Shown in pieces: positions 17,626 to 27,029 of a stretch of DNA of 64,000 nucleotides. The notes beneath the pieces are model-generated. The model was not told where the DNA came from and did no database searches. It was given only the letters and a program-made list of their open reading frames with translations. This stretch comes from Pseudomonas mandelii (GTDB taxonomy: Bacteria > Pseudomonadota > Gammaproteobacteria > Pseudomonadales > Pseudomonadaceae), in NCBI RefSeq assembly GCF_006438925.1, contig NZ_RCZA01000007.1, positions 3,611-67,610 of the forward strand, written 5' to 3'. Made by a program: the position numbers and the translations under genes. The first letter of the stretch is position 1, and every line of letters starts with the position of its first letter.

Positions 17626-18591
17626 TCAACTCGCACCCGCTTGAAATTTCTTCCTGTACGCCGCTGGCAGCAAACCCACTCGCTGGCGGAACAGTCTACG
17701 GAACGAATTGCCGTCTTCGTAGCCCACGGCGTAAGTGATGCTGTCGAGTGTCATGCGGGTGGATTCAAGAAGCTGTTTGGCCTTCTCCAGACGCAGGGTT
17801 TGCAGGTAGGTAATGGGCGTGTAACCGGTGGCCTCCTTGAAACGCCGTTTGAAGTTCCTGACGCCGAACCCGAATCGCTGGGCGACGTCATCAATCAGCA
17901 GCGGCTGTTCGAAGTGTTCCTCCAGCCAGTGTTGAACCCGCAGGATGTCGCCATCCCCATGGTTCTTCGGTAATGAGCACATGACATACACCGATTGCTC
18001 GCTGCGCACAGCGTCGACCAGCAAGTATTTGCCGCACTTTTGCGCCAGTTCCAGCGAAGCGAACCGGCGCACGAGGTGGAGTAAAAGATCCATGGCGGCA
18101 CTCGCGCCCCCGCAAGTGATCACGCGATTGTCCTCGCAGAGGATCTGCGTCTCCTCCAGGCAGACCTCGGCATACCGACGACGAAAGAAATCTGCAAAGG
18201 CCCAGTGCGTGGTGGCACGAACGCCCTCCAGCAGGCCCGTTTCGGCCAGCATAAATGCCGCCGTGCACATCGACGCCACCACGGCACCCTGCGCATGCTG
18301 TTGACGCAGCCATGGTCCATAAGCTGAAAAGGCCGGCAAGGCGTCCTTCAGGGTGAAGAGGAATCCGGGGATCAACACCAGGTCGGTTCGCGGGATGTCG
18401 ACGGTGGACAGGTCCACGCGCAGCGTCTGCCCTCCCCACGCGGCGACATCCCCACCCTCAAGCGAGGCGATGACCACCTCAAAAGGCGCGCCGGCAGTGT
18501 CTGCGAACAGGTTGGCGGCGCTGAGCACTTCCAGGGCCATCGTGGCGCTGGCGGCGGAACATTGATCCGCCAGTAAAAGCGTGACGTGCAT
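17626..18591 (-). CDS. GlxA-type transcriptional regulator (DJ-1/PfpI plus AraC HTH)
   Basis: The 321-residue regulator has two domains. Residues about 1-170 form a DJ-1/PfpI-like domain with the nucleophile-elbow sequence VVASMCTAAFMLAETG. Residues about 220-315 form an AraC HTH pair (IDDVAQRFGFGVRNFKRRFK; GYTPITYLQTLRLEKAKQLL; VGYEDGNSFRRLFRQ). In Pseudomonas this group includes regulators of carnitine, choline and arginine catabolism, but the target here is unknown. AGGATCATTTATG gives a good start. The divergent thioesterase gene or the downstream cytochrome gene are candidate targets. Confidence 0.9.
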   Translation of the reverse strand: MHVTLLLADQCSAASATMALEVLSAANLFADTAGAPFEVVIASLEGGDVAAWGGQTLRVDLSTVDIPRTDLVLIPGFLFTLKDALPAFSAYGPWLRQQHAQGAVVASMCTAAFMLAETGLLEGVRATTHWAFADFFRRRYAEVCLEETQILCEDNRVITCGGASAAMDLLLHLVRRFASLELAQKCGKYLLVDAVRSEQSVYVMCSLPKNHGDGDILRVQHWLEEHFEQPLLIDDVAQRFGFGVRNFKRRFKEATGYTPITYLQTLRLEKAKQLLESTRMTLDSITYAVGYEDGNSFRRLFRQRVGLLPAAYRKKFQAGAS

Positions 18592-18696
18592 AAATGATCC
18601 TGTTGCGCTTTTCGCATGAAAAAAGTCATTTGCGCACCTACCTTACCCGATCCTTCCTCCCTAAAGTGCACGCGTCATTCAATCATCGGCGTACTT

Positions 18697-19266
18697 ATGA
18701 ATCTCTGGTTCCGACTTTTCTTCATGCTGTTCCGTCGTCCGTGGCGCAAGCCGGTTGACGCCTTGGCCACCACCATCGTCCACATGCGCGTCTGGCCGCT
18801 TGATCTCGACCTCAACCGACACGTTACCAATGGCCGGTATTTCACCCTGGCCGATATAGGACGCATGGACTACGTGTTGCGCAGCGGTGCATTCCGGGTG
18901 GCGCTACGCAATAAGGCCGTGCCTATCGTCGGGGACACCTGGGGCAAGTTCCGGCGTGAGCTGAAACTGTTCGAAGCGTTCGAGATTCACACCAGGATGC
19001 TCGGCTGGGACGACAAGTGGAGCTTTATGGAGCACCGCTTCGTGAGCAAGGGACGCGTGGTCGGCGTCGTGGTGATGCGGGGTCTGTTCCGCTCTGCCAA
19101 AGGCACGGTTGCACCTGGCGAGTACGCCCGGGAGCTGAGCTTGGCAGAACAATCGCCGCCGATGCCGACGTGGCTGACAGACTGGTCGCAAAGCTGCAAC
19201 GACATGAGCCGTGAGCTTCGAGAGGAAGAAGGTCAGCCTGCACGGCGTCCGCAGACCGTCGAATAA
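18697..19266 (+). CDS. acyl-CoA thioesterase-like hotdog protein (THEM6-like)
   Basis: The 189-residue protein begins with a hydrophobic, basic N-terminus (MNLWFRLFFMLFRRPWRKP) that may associate with the membrane. A hotdog thioesterase domain follows, with WPLDLDLNRHVTNGRYFTLADIGRMDY, the 4HBT-type helix motif with the Asp/Asn active-site region. The closing strands are FEIHTRMLGWDDKWSFMEHRF. Related bacterial proteins are annotated as acyl-CoA thioesterases; the substrate is unproven. ATG 18697 fits the family N-terminus better than the longer frame from 18616. Confidence 0.82.
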   Translation: MNLWFRLFFMLFRRPWRKPVDALATTIVHMRVWPLDLDLNRHVTNGRYFTLADIGRMDYVLRSGAFRVALRNKAVPIVGDTWGKFRRELKLFEAFEIHTRMLGWDDKWSFMEHRFVSKGRVVGVVVMRGLFRSAKGTVAPGEYARELSLAEQSPPMPTWLTDWSQSCNDMSRELREEEGQPARRPQTVE

Positions 19267-19332
19267 ACTCGACGCTCCCGCTATCCTGTGCACCCCGAAT
19301 CTACGCTTGCCACGATTTCACCGGAGACACCT

Positions 19333-19635
19333 GTGCTACCCCTGACCGCCCGCGAGGTTTACCAGCAATTGCGCGACGCCGCGCTGGAAGTTCGGCTTCT
19401 GAAGCGCCTCGACGAACAATCCGAGCCGGGCCAGGTACAGGTCGAAATCGAGGGCTGGCGTCTGACCCTCGACTTCGACGGCAATCACCTGCGCCACTGC
19501 CAACGGTGCCAGAGCCCGGACGGCCGCGAGGGTGAGTTCGACAGTTGGCAACGTTACGGCACCGACCCGGTCAGTTTGCTCAGCACCTGGGAGCTGGCGC
19601 AGATCGAGCGCCTGAGCACTGCTCTCACTCAATAA
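19333..19635 (+). CDS. small conserved Pseudomonas protein (DUF7693-like)
   Basis: A soluble protein of about 100 residues with the pattern PLTAREVYQQLRDAALEVRL, a short beta hairpin (VQVEIEGWRLTLDFDGNHL), a CQRC pair and a C-terminal helix. I recognise it only as a Pseudomonas-restricted family of unknown function. GTG 19333 is chosen because GGAGAC ends 6 bases upstream; another in-frame GTG at 19288 lacks such a site. It follows the thioesterase gene by 66 bases and is convergent with the oxidase gene. Confidence 0.65.
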   Translation: MLPLTAREVYQQLRDAALEVRLLKRLDEQSEPGQVQVEIEGWRLTLDFDGNHLRHCQRCQSPDGREGEFDSWQRYGTDPVSLLSTWELAQIERLSTALTQ

Positions 19636-19639
19636 CGCC

Positions 19640-20803
19640 CTAAAACCGCTTCAACGAAAACGCCGACAAATCCAGATCACTGCTGCCCCGCACGCACCAC
19701 TGCGCCAGCGCCTCGCCCAGCGCAGCGGAATGCTTGAAGCCATGCCCCGAACAGGCGGACACCACCAGGGTATTTTTCAGTGTCGGGTGCTCGTCGATGA
19801 TGAAATTGCCGTCCGGTGTGACGGTGTAAGCACACACCGCCGACTTGGCGACCCGCGAGCTGACGCCCGCCATCTTGCCGCGCACATGGGTGTCGAACAT
19901 CTCGCGTGCTTCGGCGTCGCTGACGGTTCTGTCCAGCGTGTCGGGTGAAGACTCTTCGCTGTATTGCTCGGTGCCGACCTTCAGGCTGCCTTCGCCGGGC
20001 AACGGCGGAAACCCATAGACAGAGTCTTCATCGCCCGGCCCGTGAGAATAAATAAAGGTCGGTGACACCGGTGCGAATCGGGCGTTCTCCTCCAGCTCGA
20101 ACCAGAACAGCTTCTGACGACACACCCTCAACAGCCGGTCGAAAGGCTCGCCGAGCAAACCCTTGGACCACATGCCGGCGCTGATCACCACCTTGTCGGC
20201 GAGGATGGTTCGCTGATCGGTAATGACGGTGACGCCCTGCTCGTCCGAGGTGATTTGCATGACGGTTTCGCCCTTCAGCAGCGTCGCGCCCAGTTCCTCG
20301 GCGAGCTTGAGCTGTACCGCGATGCAGCGTTCGGGCCGGACATAACCGCCCCCCGGTTCGAAATAGCCGACTGCCGTGTCCAGCACCGGTGAAAACTGCG
20401 GAAATCTCTGACGAATCTGTTGGGCCGACAACACCTCGTGCTCGATGTCATAGGTGTTCGCGAGATGAAGGGTGCGGTGGGTGAAGTCACTTTCATCGTC
20501 AACGTCATACGCGGGGCTGGAGGTCATGACCAGCACGCCACACTGCTCGAACAATGACTCACCGGACAGCGCTTCGAGCTCGCGCCAGATTCGATGAGCG
20601 TTACGGACGATGGGCAGATACTCGGCGCCTTCCCCTACCGAAAGCCGGGTGATGCGCGTATCGCCATGGCTTGAACCTTGATCGTGGGGAGGATGGTGGC
20701 GGTCGACGCCAATTACCTTGACGCCGGATTTCGCCAGTTGATACAGGGTGGCGGCCCCCATCGCGCCCATGCCGAGAACCGCTACTTCACACCGAAGATC
20801 CAT
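19640..20803 (-). CDS. solA: FAD-dependent N-methyl amino-acid oxidase (SolA/monomeric sarcosine oxidase type)
   Basis: The 387-residue flavoenzyme should oxidatively demethylate N-methyl amino acids (N-methyltryptophan or sarcosine), releasing formaldehyde and hydrogen peroxide. The dinucleotide-binding motif is VLGMGAMGAATLYQLAKSG (residues 9-27), followed by the family signature SSHGDTRITR. The cysteine for covalent FAD attachment lies in SACSGHGFKHS near the C-terminus. Length and motifs match the SolA/MSOX family closely. It stands alone, convergent with the small protein at 19333. Exact substrate cannot be read from the sequence. Confidence 0.87.
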   Translation of the reverse strand: MDLRCEVAVLGMGAMGAATLYQLAKSGVKVIGVDRHHPPHDQGSSHGDTRITRLSVGEGAEYLPIVRNAHRIWRELEALSGESLFEQCGVLVMTSSPAYDVDDESDFTHRTLHLANTYDIEHEVLSAQQIRQRFPQFSPVLDTAVGYFEPGGGYVRPERCIAVQLKLAEELGATLLKGETVMQITSDEQGVTVITDQRTILADKVVISAGMWSKGLLGEPFDRLLRVCRQKLFWFELEENARFAPVSPTFIYSHGPGDEDSVYGFPPLPGEGSLKVGTEQYSEESSPDTLDRTVSDAEAREMFDTHVRGKMAGVSSRVAKSAVCAYTVTPDGNFIIDEHPTLKNTLVVSACSGHGFKHSAALGEALAQWCVRGSSDLDLSAFSLKRF

Positions 20804-20912
20804 CTATGCCCCCGTCGAAACCGACTCGTTGAAAAGCCACCAGCATAGGCCACGGATCGCTCCTTTGGGTTGCCAGGGTTTTTCTGTATTCCCGGAGGCA
20901 CAGCTCAGGTGA

Positions 20913-22187
20913 TCAAAACCGCGGTTTGACCGCCTTCCACTCCGGCTTGTAATGCTGCATCTGTTTCACGTCATCGCGCTGACGAATGCCGCACGTCAGG
21001 TACTGGTCATGCAGCTTGCCCAGTTGATCGTGATCCAGTTCCAGGCCCAACCCGGGCGCACGGGTGATTTTCACGCAGCCATCGACGATGGGTATTTTGC
21101 CGCCCTTGATCACTTCTTCATCCGGTTCCTGCCACGGGTAATGCGTGTCGCAGGCGTAATCCAGATTGGGCACTGCGGCGGCGACATGCGCCATCGCCAT
21201 CAGGCTGATGCCCAAGTGCGAGTTGGAATGCATCGAGACGCCAAGACCGAAGGTGTCGCACATTTTCGCCAGCGCCTGGGTGTCGCGCAGGCCGCCCCAG
21301 TAGTGGTGGTCGGCGAGGACGATCTGCACGCTGTTCAACGCCACGCTGCGGCGGAACTCATCGAAGTCGGTGACCACCATGTTGGTCGCCAGCGGCAGGC
21401 CGGTGCGTTTGTGCAGTTCGGACATGCCGTCCAGGCCCGGCGTCGGGTCTTCGTAATATTGCAGGTCATCGCCCAGCAGTTCGGCCATGCGGATCGAGGT
21501 TTCCAGCGACCAGTTGCCGTTCGGGTCGATGCGCAACGGGTAACCGGGGAAAGCCTTTTTCAGCGCCTTGATGCACGACACTTCGTGCTCCGGTGGCAGC
21601 GTGCCGGCCTTGAGCTTGATGCTCTTGAAACCGTTGGCCTCGATCATGCGTCGGGCCTGGGCGACGATCTGTTCTTCGTTTAGCGCTTCGCCCCAACTGT
21701 CGGGTTTGTAGGGTGAGTCGACGTGCTGGGCGTACTTGAAGAACAGGTAGGCGCTGAACGGAATCTCGTCGCGAATCGCACCGCCCAGCAAGTCCACCAA
21801 CGGCACGTTCAACGAGTGCGCCTGCAAATCCAGGAACGCCACTTCGAACGCCGAATACGCGTTGCTCACTGCTTTGCTGGCATGGGAGCCGGGCGCCAGT
21901 TCCGCACCGGCAATGCTCGCCGGTTTGTTCGCCGCCACAGTGGCCTGCACGATGCGGCGCAGTTGATTGAGGTTGAACGGGTCGAGGCCGATCAACTGGT
22001 CTTGCAGTTGCTGCTGGATCAACAGTGCCGGGGCGTCGCCGTAGCTTTCACCCAGGCCAATGTAGCCGTTGTCGCTTTCAATCTCGATGATCGAGCGCAG
22101 CGCAAAGGGTTCGTGAATACCACTGGCGTTGAGCAGCGGCGGATCACGGAAGGCGATTGGGGTGACGGTGACTCGTTTGATTTTCAA
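20913..22187 (-). CDS. enolase-superfamily sugar-acid dehydratase (glucarate dehydratase-like)
   Basis: The 424-residue enzyme belongs to the glucarate dehydratase group of the enolase superfamily. Visible catalytic features are the K-x-K base (Lys191, Lys193 in SIKLKAG), the metal ligands Asp221 (RIDPNGNW), Glu246 (YYEDPTPG) and Asn269 (ATNMVV), and the general base His320 (SMHSNSHLG). The partner Asp lies in CDTHYPW. It would dehydrate an acid sugar to a keto-deoxy sugar. It differs from canonical GudD in length and in several loops, so glucarate is only the best guess. It is translationally coupled (ATGA) to the transporter gene upstream. Confidence 0.88.
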   Translation of the reverse strand: MKIKRVTVTPIAFRDPPLLNASGIHEPFALRSIIEIESDNGYIGLGESYGDAPALLIQQQLQDQLIGLDPFNLNQLRRIVQATVAANKPASIAGAELAPGSHASKAVSNAYSAFEVAFLDLQAHSLNVPLVDLLGGAIRDEIPFSAYLFFKYAQHVDSPYKPDSWGEALNEEQIVAQARRMIEANGFKSIKLKAGTLPPEHEVSCIKALKKAFPGYPLRIDPNGNWSLETSIRMAELLGDDLQYYEDPTPGLDGMSELHKRTGLPLATNMVVTDFDEFRRSVALNSVQIVLADHHYWGGLRDTQALAKMCDTFGLGVSMHSNSHLGISLMAMAHVAAAVPNLDYACDTHYPWQEPDEEVIKGGKIPIVDGCVKITRAPGLGLELDHDQLGKLHDQYLTCGIRQRDDVKQMQHYKPEWKAVKPRF

Positions 22188-23599
22188 GAGGCTGCTCCCT
22201 TTGGATCAGGTTTCAAAGCTGGGTGACTTATAGATTTTTGTGGTGCCGCGTCGGCGGCAGGATTGCCGGTCAGCGCCCGAAGCGCATCGCCACGCGGTGC
22301 CGTGCGGGCGAAAAAGATCACCACGGCCGCGACCAGTGACGTGGCCGCCAAACCGTAGAGGCCGCCTTCGATGGAGCCGGTTTTTTGCTCCAGGAAACCG
22401 AACGCCGTCGGGGCGACGAAACCACCGAGGTTGCCGATGGAATTGATCAAGGCGATCACGGCGGCGGCGATGCGAGCGTCCAGATAGCCTTGCGGAATCG
22501 GCCAGAACAATGCCGAGGCGGCCTTGAAACCAATGGCGGCAAAGCAGATGGCGACGAAAGCGAAAATCGGCCCGCCGGTGGTGGACATGAACATGCCGAA
22601 CGCGGCGATCACCAGGGTCAAGGCCACCCAGGCTTGCTGGTGTTTCCATTTGCTGGCCATGGCGGCGAAGCCATACATCGCGATGATCGAAATGGTCCAC
22701 GGAATCGAGTTGAACAGGCCCACCTGGAAGTCGCCGAGGTTGCCCATTTTCTTGATCATGCTCGGCAGCCAGAACGTGGCGCCGTAGATGGTCAGGGCGA
22801 TGGAAAAGTAGATGAAGCAGAACAGTGCGATTTGCTTGTCGGCCAGCAGCTTGAACATCGACGGCTTGACGGTCTGTGTGGCTTCGCGGGCCTGTTGTTC
22901 CAGGGCGATGGCGTCAACCAGTGCGTCCTTTTCTTCGGCGCTCAGCCATTTCGCCTCGCGGGGATGGGATTGCAGCCAGAACCACACAAATCCACAGAGC
23001 ACGATCGAGGCAAAGCCTTCAATCAGGAACATCCACTGCCAGCCATGCAGGCTGAAACCGCTGACATTCAACAGCGCGCCGGAGACGGGACCGGAGATTA
23101 CCGAGGCAATGGCCGAACCGCTGAGGAAAATCGCCATGGCCTTGCCGCGCTCGGTCGACGGCAGCCATTGGGTGAAGTAGTAAATGATGCCGGGAAAGAA
23201 CCCCGCTTCGGCTGCACCGAGAACAAAACGCAGGACATAGAAGCTGGTTTCACCGCGCACAAACGCCATGGCCATTGCTGCCGCGCCCCAGGTGAACATG
23301 ATGCGCGTCAGCCAGGCGCGAGCGCCGTAGCGTTGCAGCAGCATGTTGGAGGGAACTTCGAAGATCGCGTAACCGATGAAGAACAACCCGGCACCCAGGC
23401 CATAGGCGGCTGCGCCGATGCCAAGGTCGGTTTCCATGTGGCTGCGCACGAAGCCGATGTTGACCCGATCGATGTAGTTGACGATGAACATCACCACGAA
23501 CAGCGGCAACACATGGCGCTTCACCTTGGCCGCTGCGCGGGCGAGTACATTCGGGTCCGGCGGACTCTGGACGGTATTCAAGGGGCAACTCCCAATCAT
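22184..23599 (-). CDS. MFS sugar-acid transporter (anion:cation symporter family)
   Basis: The 12-helix transporter belongs to the ACS branch of the MFS, which takes up glucarate, galactonate and similar acids. Characteristic segments are NYIDRVNIGFV, GYAIFEVPSNMLLQRYGARAW, GAAEAGFFPGIIYY and the C-terminal half beginning about residue 240. ATG 23599 gives 471 residues. TTG 23581 is an alternative with GGGAG seven bases upstream and may be the true start. The A-rich run CTAAAAAAACAATG before ATG 23599 also fits a Crc/Hfq site. The gene is cotranscribed with the dehydratase. Confidence 0.88.
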   Translation of the reverse strand: MIGSCPLNTVQSPPDPNVLARAAAKVKRHVLPLFVVMFIVNYIDRVNIGFVRSHMETDLGIGAAAYGLGAGLFFIGYAIFEVPSNMLLQRYGARAWLTRIMFTWGAAAMAMAFVRGETSFYVLRFVLGAAEAGFFPGIIYYFTQWLPSTERGKAMAIFLSGSAIASVISGPVSGALLNVSGFSLHGWQWMFLIEGFASIVLCGFVWFWLQSHPREAKWLSAEEKDALVDAIALEQQAREATQTVKPSMFKLLADKQIALFCFIYFSIALTIYGATFWLPSMIKKMGNLGDFQVGLFNSIPWTISIIAMYGFAAMASKWKHQQAWVALTLVIAAFGMFMSTTGGPIFAFVAICFAAIGFKAASALFWPIPQGYLDARIAAAVIALINSIGNLGGFVAPTAFGFLEQKTGSIEGGLYGLAATSLVAAVVIFFARTAPRGDALRALTGNPAADAAPQKSISHPALKPDPKGAAS

Positions 23600-23687
23600 T
23601 GTTTTTTTAGGGACAGGCCGATGATGGACGCAGGTATTGATCCCGTCTAATCTAACTTGGCATTCGATTGATACCGGAATTAGATCA

Positions 23688-24590
23688 ATGTTCGAACTGA
23701 CCCAACTGCGCTGTTTCACCACCGTGGCGACTGAACTGAATTTCCGCCGTGCCGCCGAACGGTTGAACATGACTCAACCGCCCCTCAGTCGACAGATTCA
23801 ACTGCTGGAACACCACCTGGGCGTCGAGCTGTTCACCCGCACCACCCGCAGCGTCGCCCTGACCGCCGCCGGCCGCGCCTTCTTCATCGAAGCGCAGAAC
23901 CTGCTGGAGCGCGCCCAGCAAGCCGCCGTCACCGCCCGCCGTTTTGCCGAGGGCGACATCGGCTCGGTCAACATCAGTTTCGTTGGCAGCGCAGTGTATG
24001 AATTCCTGCCCAAAGTCATCGCCGAAGCACGGCTCAAACAGCCGCATGTGAAAATCGACCTGACGGAGATGAACACCTACCAGCAGCATGAAGCCCTGCG
24101 TGCGCGGCGTATCGATCTGGGCATCGTTCGAGCGCCGTTGCTGGAGCCTGGATACGCCACCGAATGCCTGGTGCGTGAACCGTTTGTATTGGCGGTGCCG
24201 AGCAATCATCGGCTGGCGAGCGCAGAAACCGTCTCGGTCAACGACCTCGATACGCAACCGTTCCTGATGTACTCCCACGCCGCCTACCCGCCGTTCAACG
24301 AACTGCTGACCGGCATGCTCCGCTCTGCCCGCGTCGCTCCGGAATACGTGCAATGGCTCGGTTCATCGTTGACCATCCTGGCCTTGGTCAACGCCGGAAT
24401 GGGCCTGGCCCTGGTGCCTCGCTGCGCCACCAGCGTGGTATTCAAGAACGTGGTGTTTCGCGATATCGATTTGGGCGAAGGTGTGCAGAGCGAGCTGCAT
24501 TTGATCTGGCGCGAGAACAATGACAACCCGGCATTTGCGATGTTGCTGGAAGGCATTCGAAGGGCCGTGCGCGAGGGATGGGGCGTTTGA
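23688..24590 (+). CDS. LysR-family regulator of the sugar-acid operon
   Basis: The 300-residue LysR regulator has an N-terminal winged HTH (FTTVATELNFRRAAERLNMTQPPLSRQIQLLE, written here in parts: residues about 10-40). A periplasmic-binding-like effector domain follows, starting near VNISFVG. It is transcribed away from the transporter/dehydratase operon across about 90 bases, so it very likely controls that operon in response to the acid sugar or a breakdown product. ATG 23688 is chosen over 23637 because the family N-terminus begins MFELTQLRCF. ATCTAA/TTAGAT half-sites occur in the intergenic region. Confidence 0.9.
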   Translation: MFELTQLRCFTTVATELNFRRAAERLNMTQPPLSRQIQLLEHHLGVELFTRTTRSVALTAAGRAFFIEAQNLLERAQQAAVTARRFAEGDIGSVNISFVGSAVYEFLPKVIAEARLKQPHVKIDLTEMNTYQQHEALRARRIDLGIVRAPLLEPGYATECLVREPFVLAVPSNHRLASAETVSVNDLDTQPFLMYSHAAYPPFNELLTGMLRSARVAPEYVQWLGSSLTILALVNAGMGLALVPRCATSVVFKNVVFRDIDLGEGVQSELHLIWRENNDNPAFAMLLEGIRRAVREGWGV

Positions 24591-24848
24591 GTCTGTCGTT
24601 GCCTGGCGTTTTCTTTGGGGGGCATCGACCACTTTGCCTCTGACGACGAACCCGGCTCTTGCGCAGTGGTCCAACCAACTGATGGCATCGCGACTGATCA
24701 AAGGCCTTGGGCCTGGTTCATTCAAAAGCGACGCTTTGCAATTCACACACATCAGGGTGCGCCGGATAACGTTCAGTAGGTTCGGATCCTGTCTGGTGCA
24801 GGTGCTGACTGCTGCTCCCATCCCCTGCTCCCTTACCGGAGTACGAAA

Positions 24849-25409
24849 ATGACTCAGTCAATGCGCTTCTTCCTATCGATCTTCCTCGCGACAGCCTCAT
24901 TGGCATCAGCGAGCCTCCTGAACACTGCAGGTGCGGCAACCGCCGAGGACCTGAATGCCGACTCCAAGCAAGCGTTGCAAACGCTTTACAAGGCCTCACC
25001 CGTTGCCAAAGACATTTCGCAGAAAGCCAAAGCGGTGCTGGTCTTCCCGAAAATCATCAAGGCCGGCCTTGTGTTTGGTGGCAGCTATGGCGAAGGCGTG
25101 CTGATGAAGGGCTCGAAAGTGGATAGTTATTACAACTCCGTAACCGGGTCATGGGGGCTGCAGGCAGGCGCCCAATCGTACGGTTATGCGTTGTTCCTGA
25201 TGACTGACAAAGCCGTGAACTATGTTCGTGAGACCAAGGGCTGGGAAGTCGGTGTGGGGCCAACCGTTGTCGTGGTTGACGCAGGGGTCGCGAAGAACCT
25301 GTCGAGTTCGACACTCAAGGACGACGCCTACGCGTTCATCTTCGACCAGCAAGGGTTAATGGCCGGGGTCAGCATCGAGGGCACGAAGATTTCCCTGATC
25401 AAGCGCTGA
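24849..25409 (+). CDS. exported SYLF-domain lipid-binding protein (Ysc84-like)
   Basis: The 186-residue protein has a signal peptide (about residues 1-30) and a single SYLF/Ysc84 domain. Landmarks are KAKAVLVFPKIIKAGLVFGGSYGEGVL, SVTGSWGLQAGAQSYGYALF and VVVVDAGVAKN. Such proteins bind lipids or membranes, and bacterial members are periplasmic or envelope-associated. The following gene encodes a phospholipase D/cardiolipin-synthase-like enzyme, so a common lipid role is plausible. A perfect 11-bp hairpin lies between the two genes. Confidence 0.85.
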   Translation: MTQSMRFFLSIFLATASLASASLLNTAGAATAEDLNADSKQALQTLYKASPVAKDISQKAKAVLVFPKIIKAGLVFGGSYGEGVLMKGSKVDSYYNSVTGSWGLQAGAQSYGYALFLMTDKAVNYVRETKGWEVGVGPTVVVVDAGVAKNLSSSTLKDDAYAFIFDQQGLMAGVSIEGTKISLIKR

Positions 25410-25423
25410 AACCCGTCCATCAA

Positions 25424-25450
25424 GGCGTCTTGCGTAATCCGCAAGACGCC
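25424..25450 (+). terminator. intergenic hairpin between SYLF and phospholipase D genes
   Basis: GGCGTCTTGCG (25424-25434) pairs perfectly with CGCAAGACGCC (25440-25450) around a 5-base loop. No T-run follows, so it may be an mRNA-stability hairpin or partial terminator rather than a full terminator. Confidence 0.55.
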
Positions 25451-25491
25451 CGGACAGAGCGCTATCACCGTCCTCGCCAAGAGGGGCCCTG

Positions 25492-26898
25492 ATGAATCTG
25501 CTAACCCGATGTAAGGGTGCATGTATCGCTCTGGTGCTAGGCGTGGTTGTGCTCCTGACATTTGTGATTGGCTCCAGTGCTTTGCCGAGGATAGTGCCCG
25601 ACATGGCTCGCGCTCCTTCTGCGCCAGTGCAACTCGACGGGATAAACGGACCTCTGTCAGCCGAGCGCAGCAAAGCCATTCTCGACCGACTCAAGTCCAC
25701 CGGAGCAGAGACCAACATCTTCGATGTGCACCTCGCAATCGAAGAATCCGTTGCCGGTAGCCCGCTAACGGAAGGAAACAAGATCGACTTGCTGCAGGAC
25801 GGTCCCAGCACCTACCAGTCGATGATCAAAGCCATTGAAGCTGCGCGCGACCACATCAACATGGAGACCTACATCCTCGACGATGATGAAGTCGGTCAGC
25901 GTTTCTCCGCCGCACTGATCGCTCAGCAACAAAAAGGCGTACAGGTCAATCTGATCCGTGACAGCATCGGAACCCTTGGAACACCCTCAGCGTTTTTCTC
26001 TCGATTGACCGACGCGGGCATCAAAGTGCTGGAGTACAACCCAGTCAATCCGGCGACGGCCAAAGTGGGTTGGGACGTGAACCAGCGCGACCACCGAAAG
26101 CTGCTGATAGTGGACGGCCGTATTGCCTTTCTCGGCGGGATCAACATCAGCAGCGTCTATTCGGGGGGTTCGTTCAGCGCTCACTCGAAAACTCGTCCAA
26201 CGGGTGAATTACCCTGGCGAGATACCGACTTGCGCATCGAGGGGCCCGTGGTTGCGGACCTGCAGAAGCTGTTCATCGGAACCTGGACGACCCAGAAAGG
26301 TGAGCCACTCGCGGCTCGCCACTACTTTCCGCCACAGGAGCGCAAAGGCACCGAAGTGATTCGCGCCATCGGTAGCTCGCCAGATGAGCCGTTCAGCCAG
26401 ATCTATGCGACGTTGATTTCGGCGCTGCATAGCGCGCAGACCGAGATATGGCTGACTAACGCCTACTTTGTGCCCGATCCGCAGTTGTTGGCGGCACTCA
26501 AGGAGGCGGCAGCACGTGGCGTCGACGTCAAGCTGGTGCTGCCCAGCAGCACCGATTCATGGCTGGTGTTCCATGCCGGACGTGCCTACTACAGAGAACT
26601 GCTGGAGGCCAACGTCAAGCTTTACGAACGCCGTGATGCGCTACTCCACGTCAAGACTGCCGTCATCGATGGTGTGTGGTCGACTGTCGGCTCCACCAAC
26701 CTCGACTGGCGCAGTTTCCTGCACAACGATGAAGTCAACGTCGTTGTGCTGGGCACCGGATTTGGAAAAAAGATGCAGGCGGCATTCATGGCTGACCTGG
26801 CCAAGTCGAAGGAAATCAAGCTGGAAAAGTGGCAGCGCCGCTCGCTCGCTTCGAGAGCCAAGGAGCAGATGGGGCGACTGTGGGGATACTGGCTATAA
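25492..26898 (+). CDS. phospholipase D-family protein, cardiolipin synthase-like
   Basis: The 468-residue protein has an N-terminal membrane anchor (CIALVLGVVVLLTFVIGSS) and two PLD catalytic HxKxxxxD motifs: HRKLLIVD in the first half and HVKTAVID in the second. The SxN/GS flanking residues (GGINIS, GSTNLDWRS) are present. The arrangement matches bacterial cardiolipin synthases (ClsA/ClsB type), which join phosphatidylglycerol to another phospholipid; a phospholipase role cannot be excluded. AGAGGGG precedes ATG 25492. It follows the lipid-binding SYLF gene. Confidence 0.87.
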   Translation: MNLLTRCKGACIALVLGVVVLLTFVIGSSALPRIVPDMARAPSAPVQLDGINGPLSAERSKAILDRLKSTGAETNIFDVHLAIEESVAGSPLTEGNKIDLLQDGPSTYQSMIKAIEAARDHINMETYILDDDEVGQRFSAALIAQQQKGVQVNLIRDSIGTLGTPSAFFSRLTDAGIKVLEYNPVNPATAKVGWDVNQRDHRKLLIVDGRIAFLGGINISSVYSGGSFSAHSKTRPTGELPWRDTDLRIEGPVVADLQKLFIGTWTTQKGEPLAARHYFPPQERKGTEVIRAIGSSPDEPFSQIYATLISALHSAQTEIWLTNAYFVPDPQLLAALKEAAARGVDVKLVLPSSTDSWLVFHAGRAYYRELLEANVKLYERRDALLHVKTAVIDGVWSTVGSTNLDWRSFLHNDEVNVVVLGTGFGKKMQAAFMADLAKSKEIKLEKWQRRSLASRAKEQMGRLWGYWL

Positions 26899-27029
26899 GT
26901 CGGGTCGCGCGGTTGCAAATGAGCAACGGAGCCAGGTGTGTTGCGCAATGGAATTGCCAGTAAAGGTGCAGTACCTTGTGGTTGTAACGGCCACGTTTCG
27001 CAATCCATTCAGGTTGAGAGGTGGAATTC

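Noticed and set aside
21723-23650. Long plus-strand frames opposite the transporter and dehydratase
   Set aside because: They are shadows of GC-rich genes; the minus-strand frames carry all catalytic and membrane motifs.
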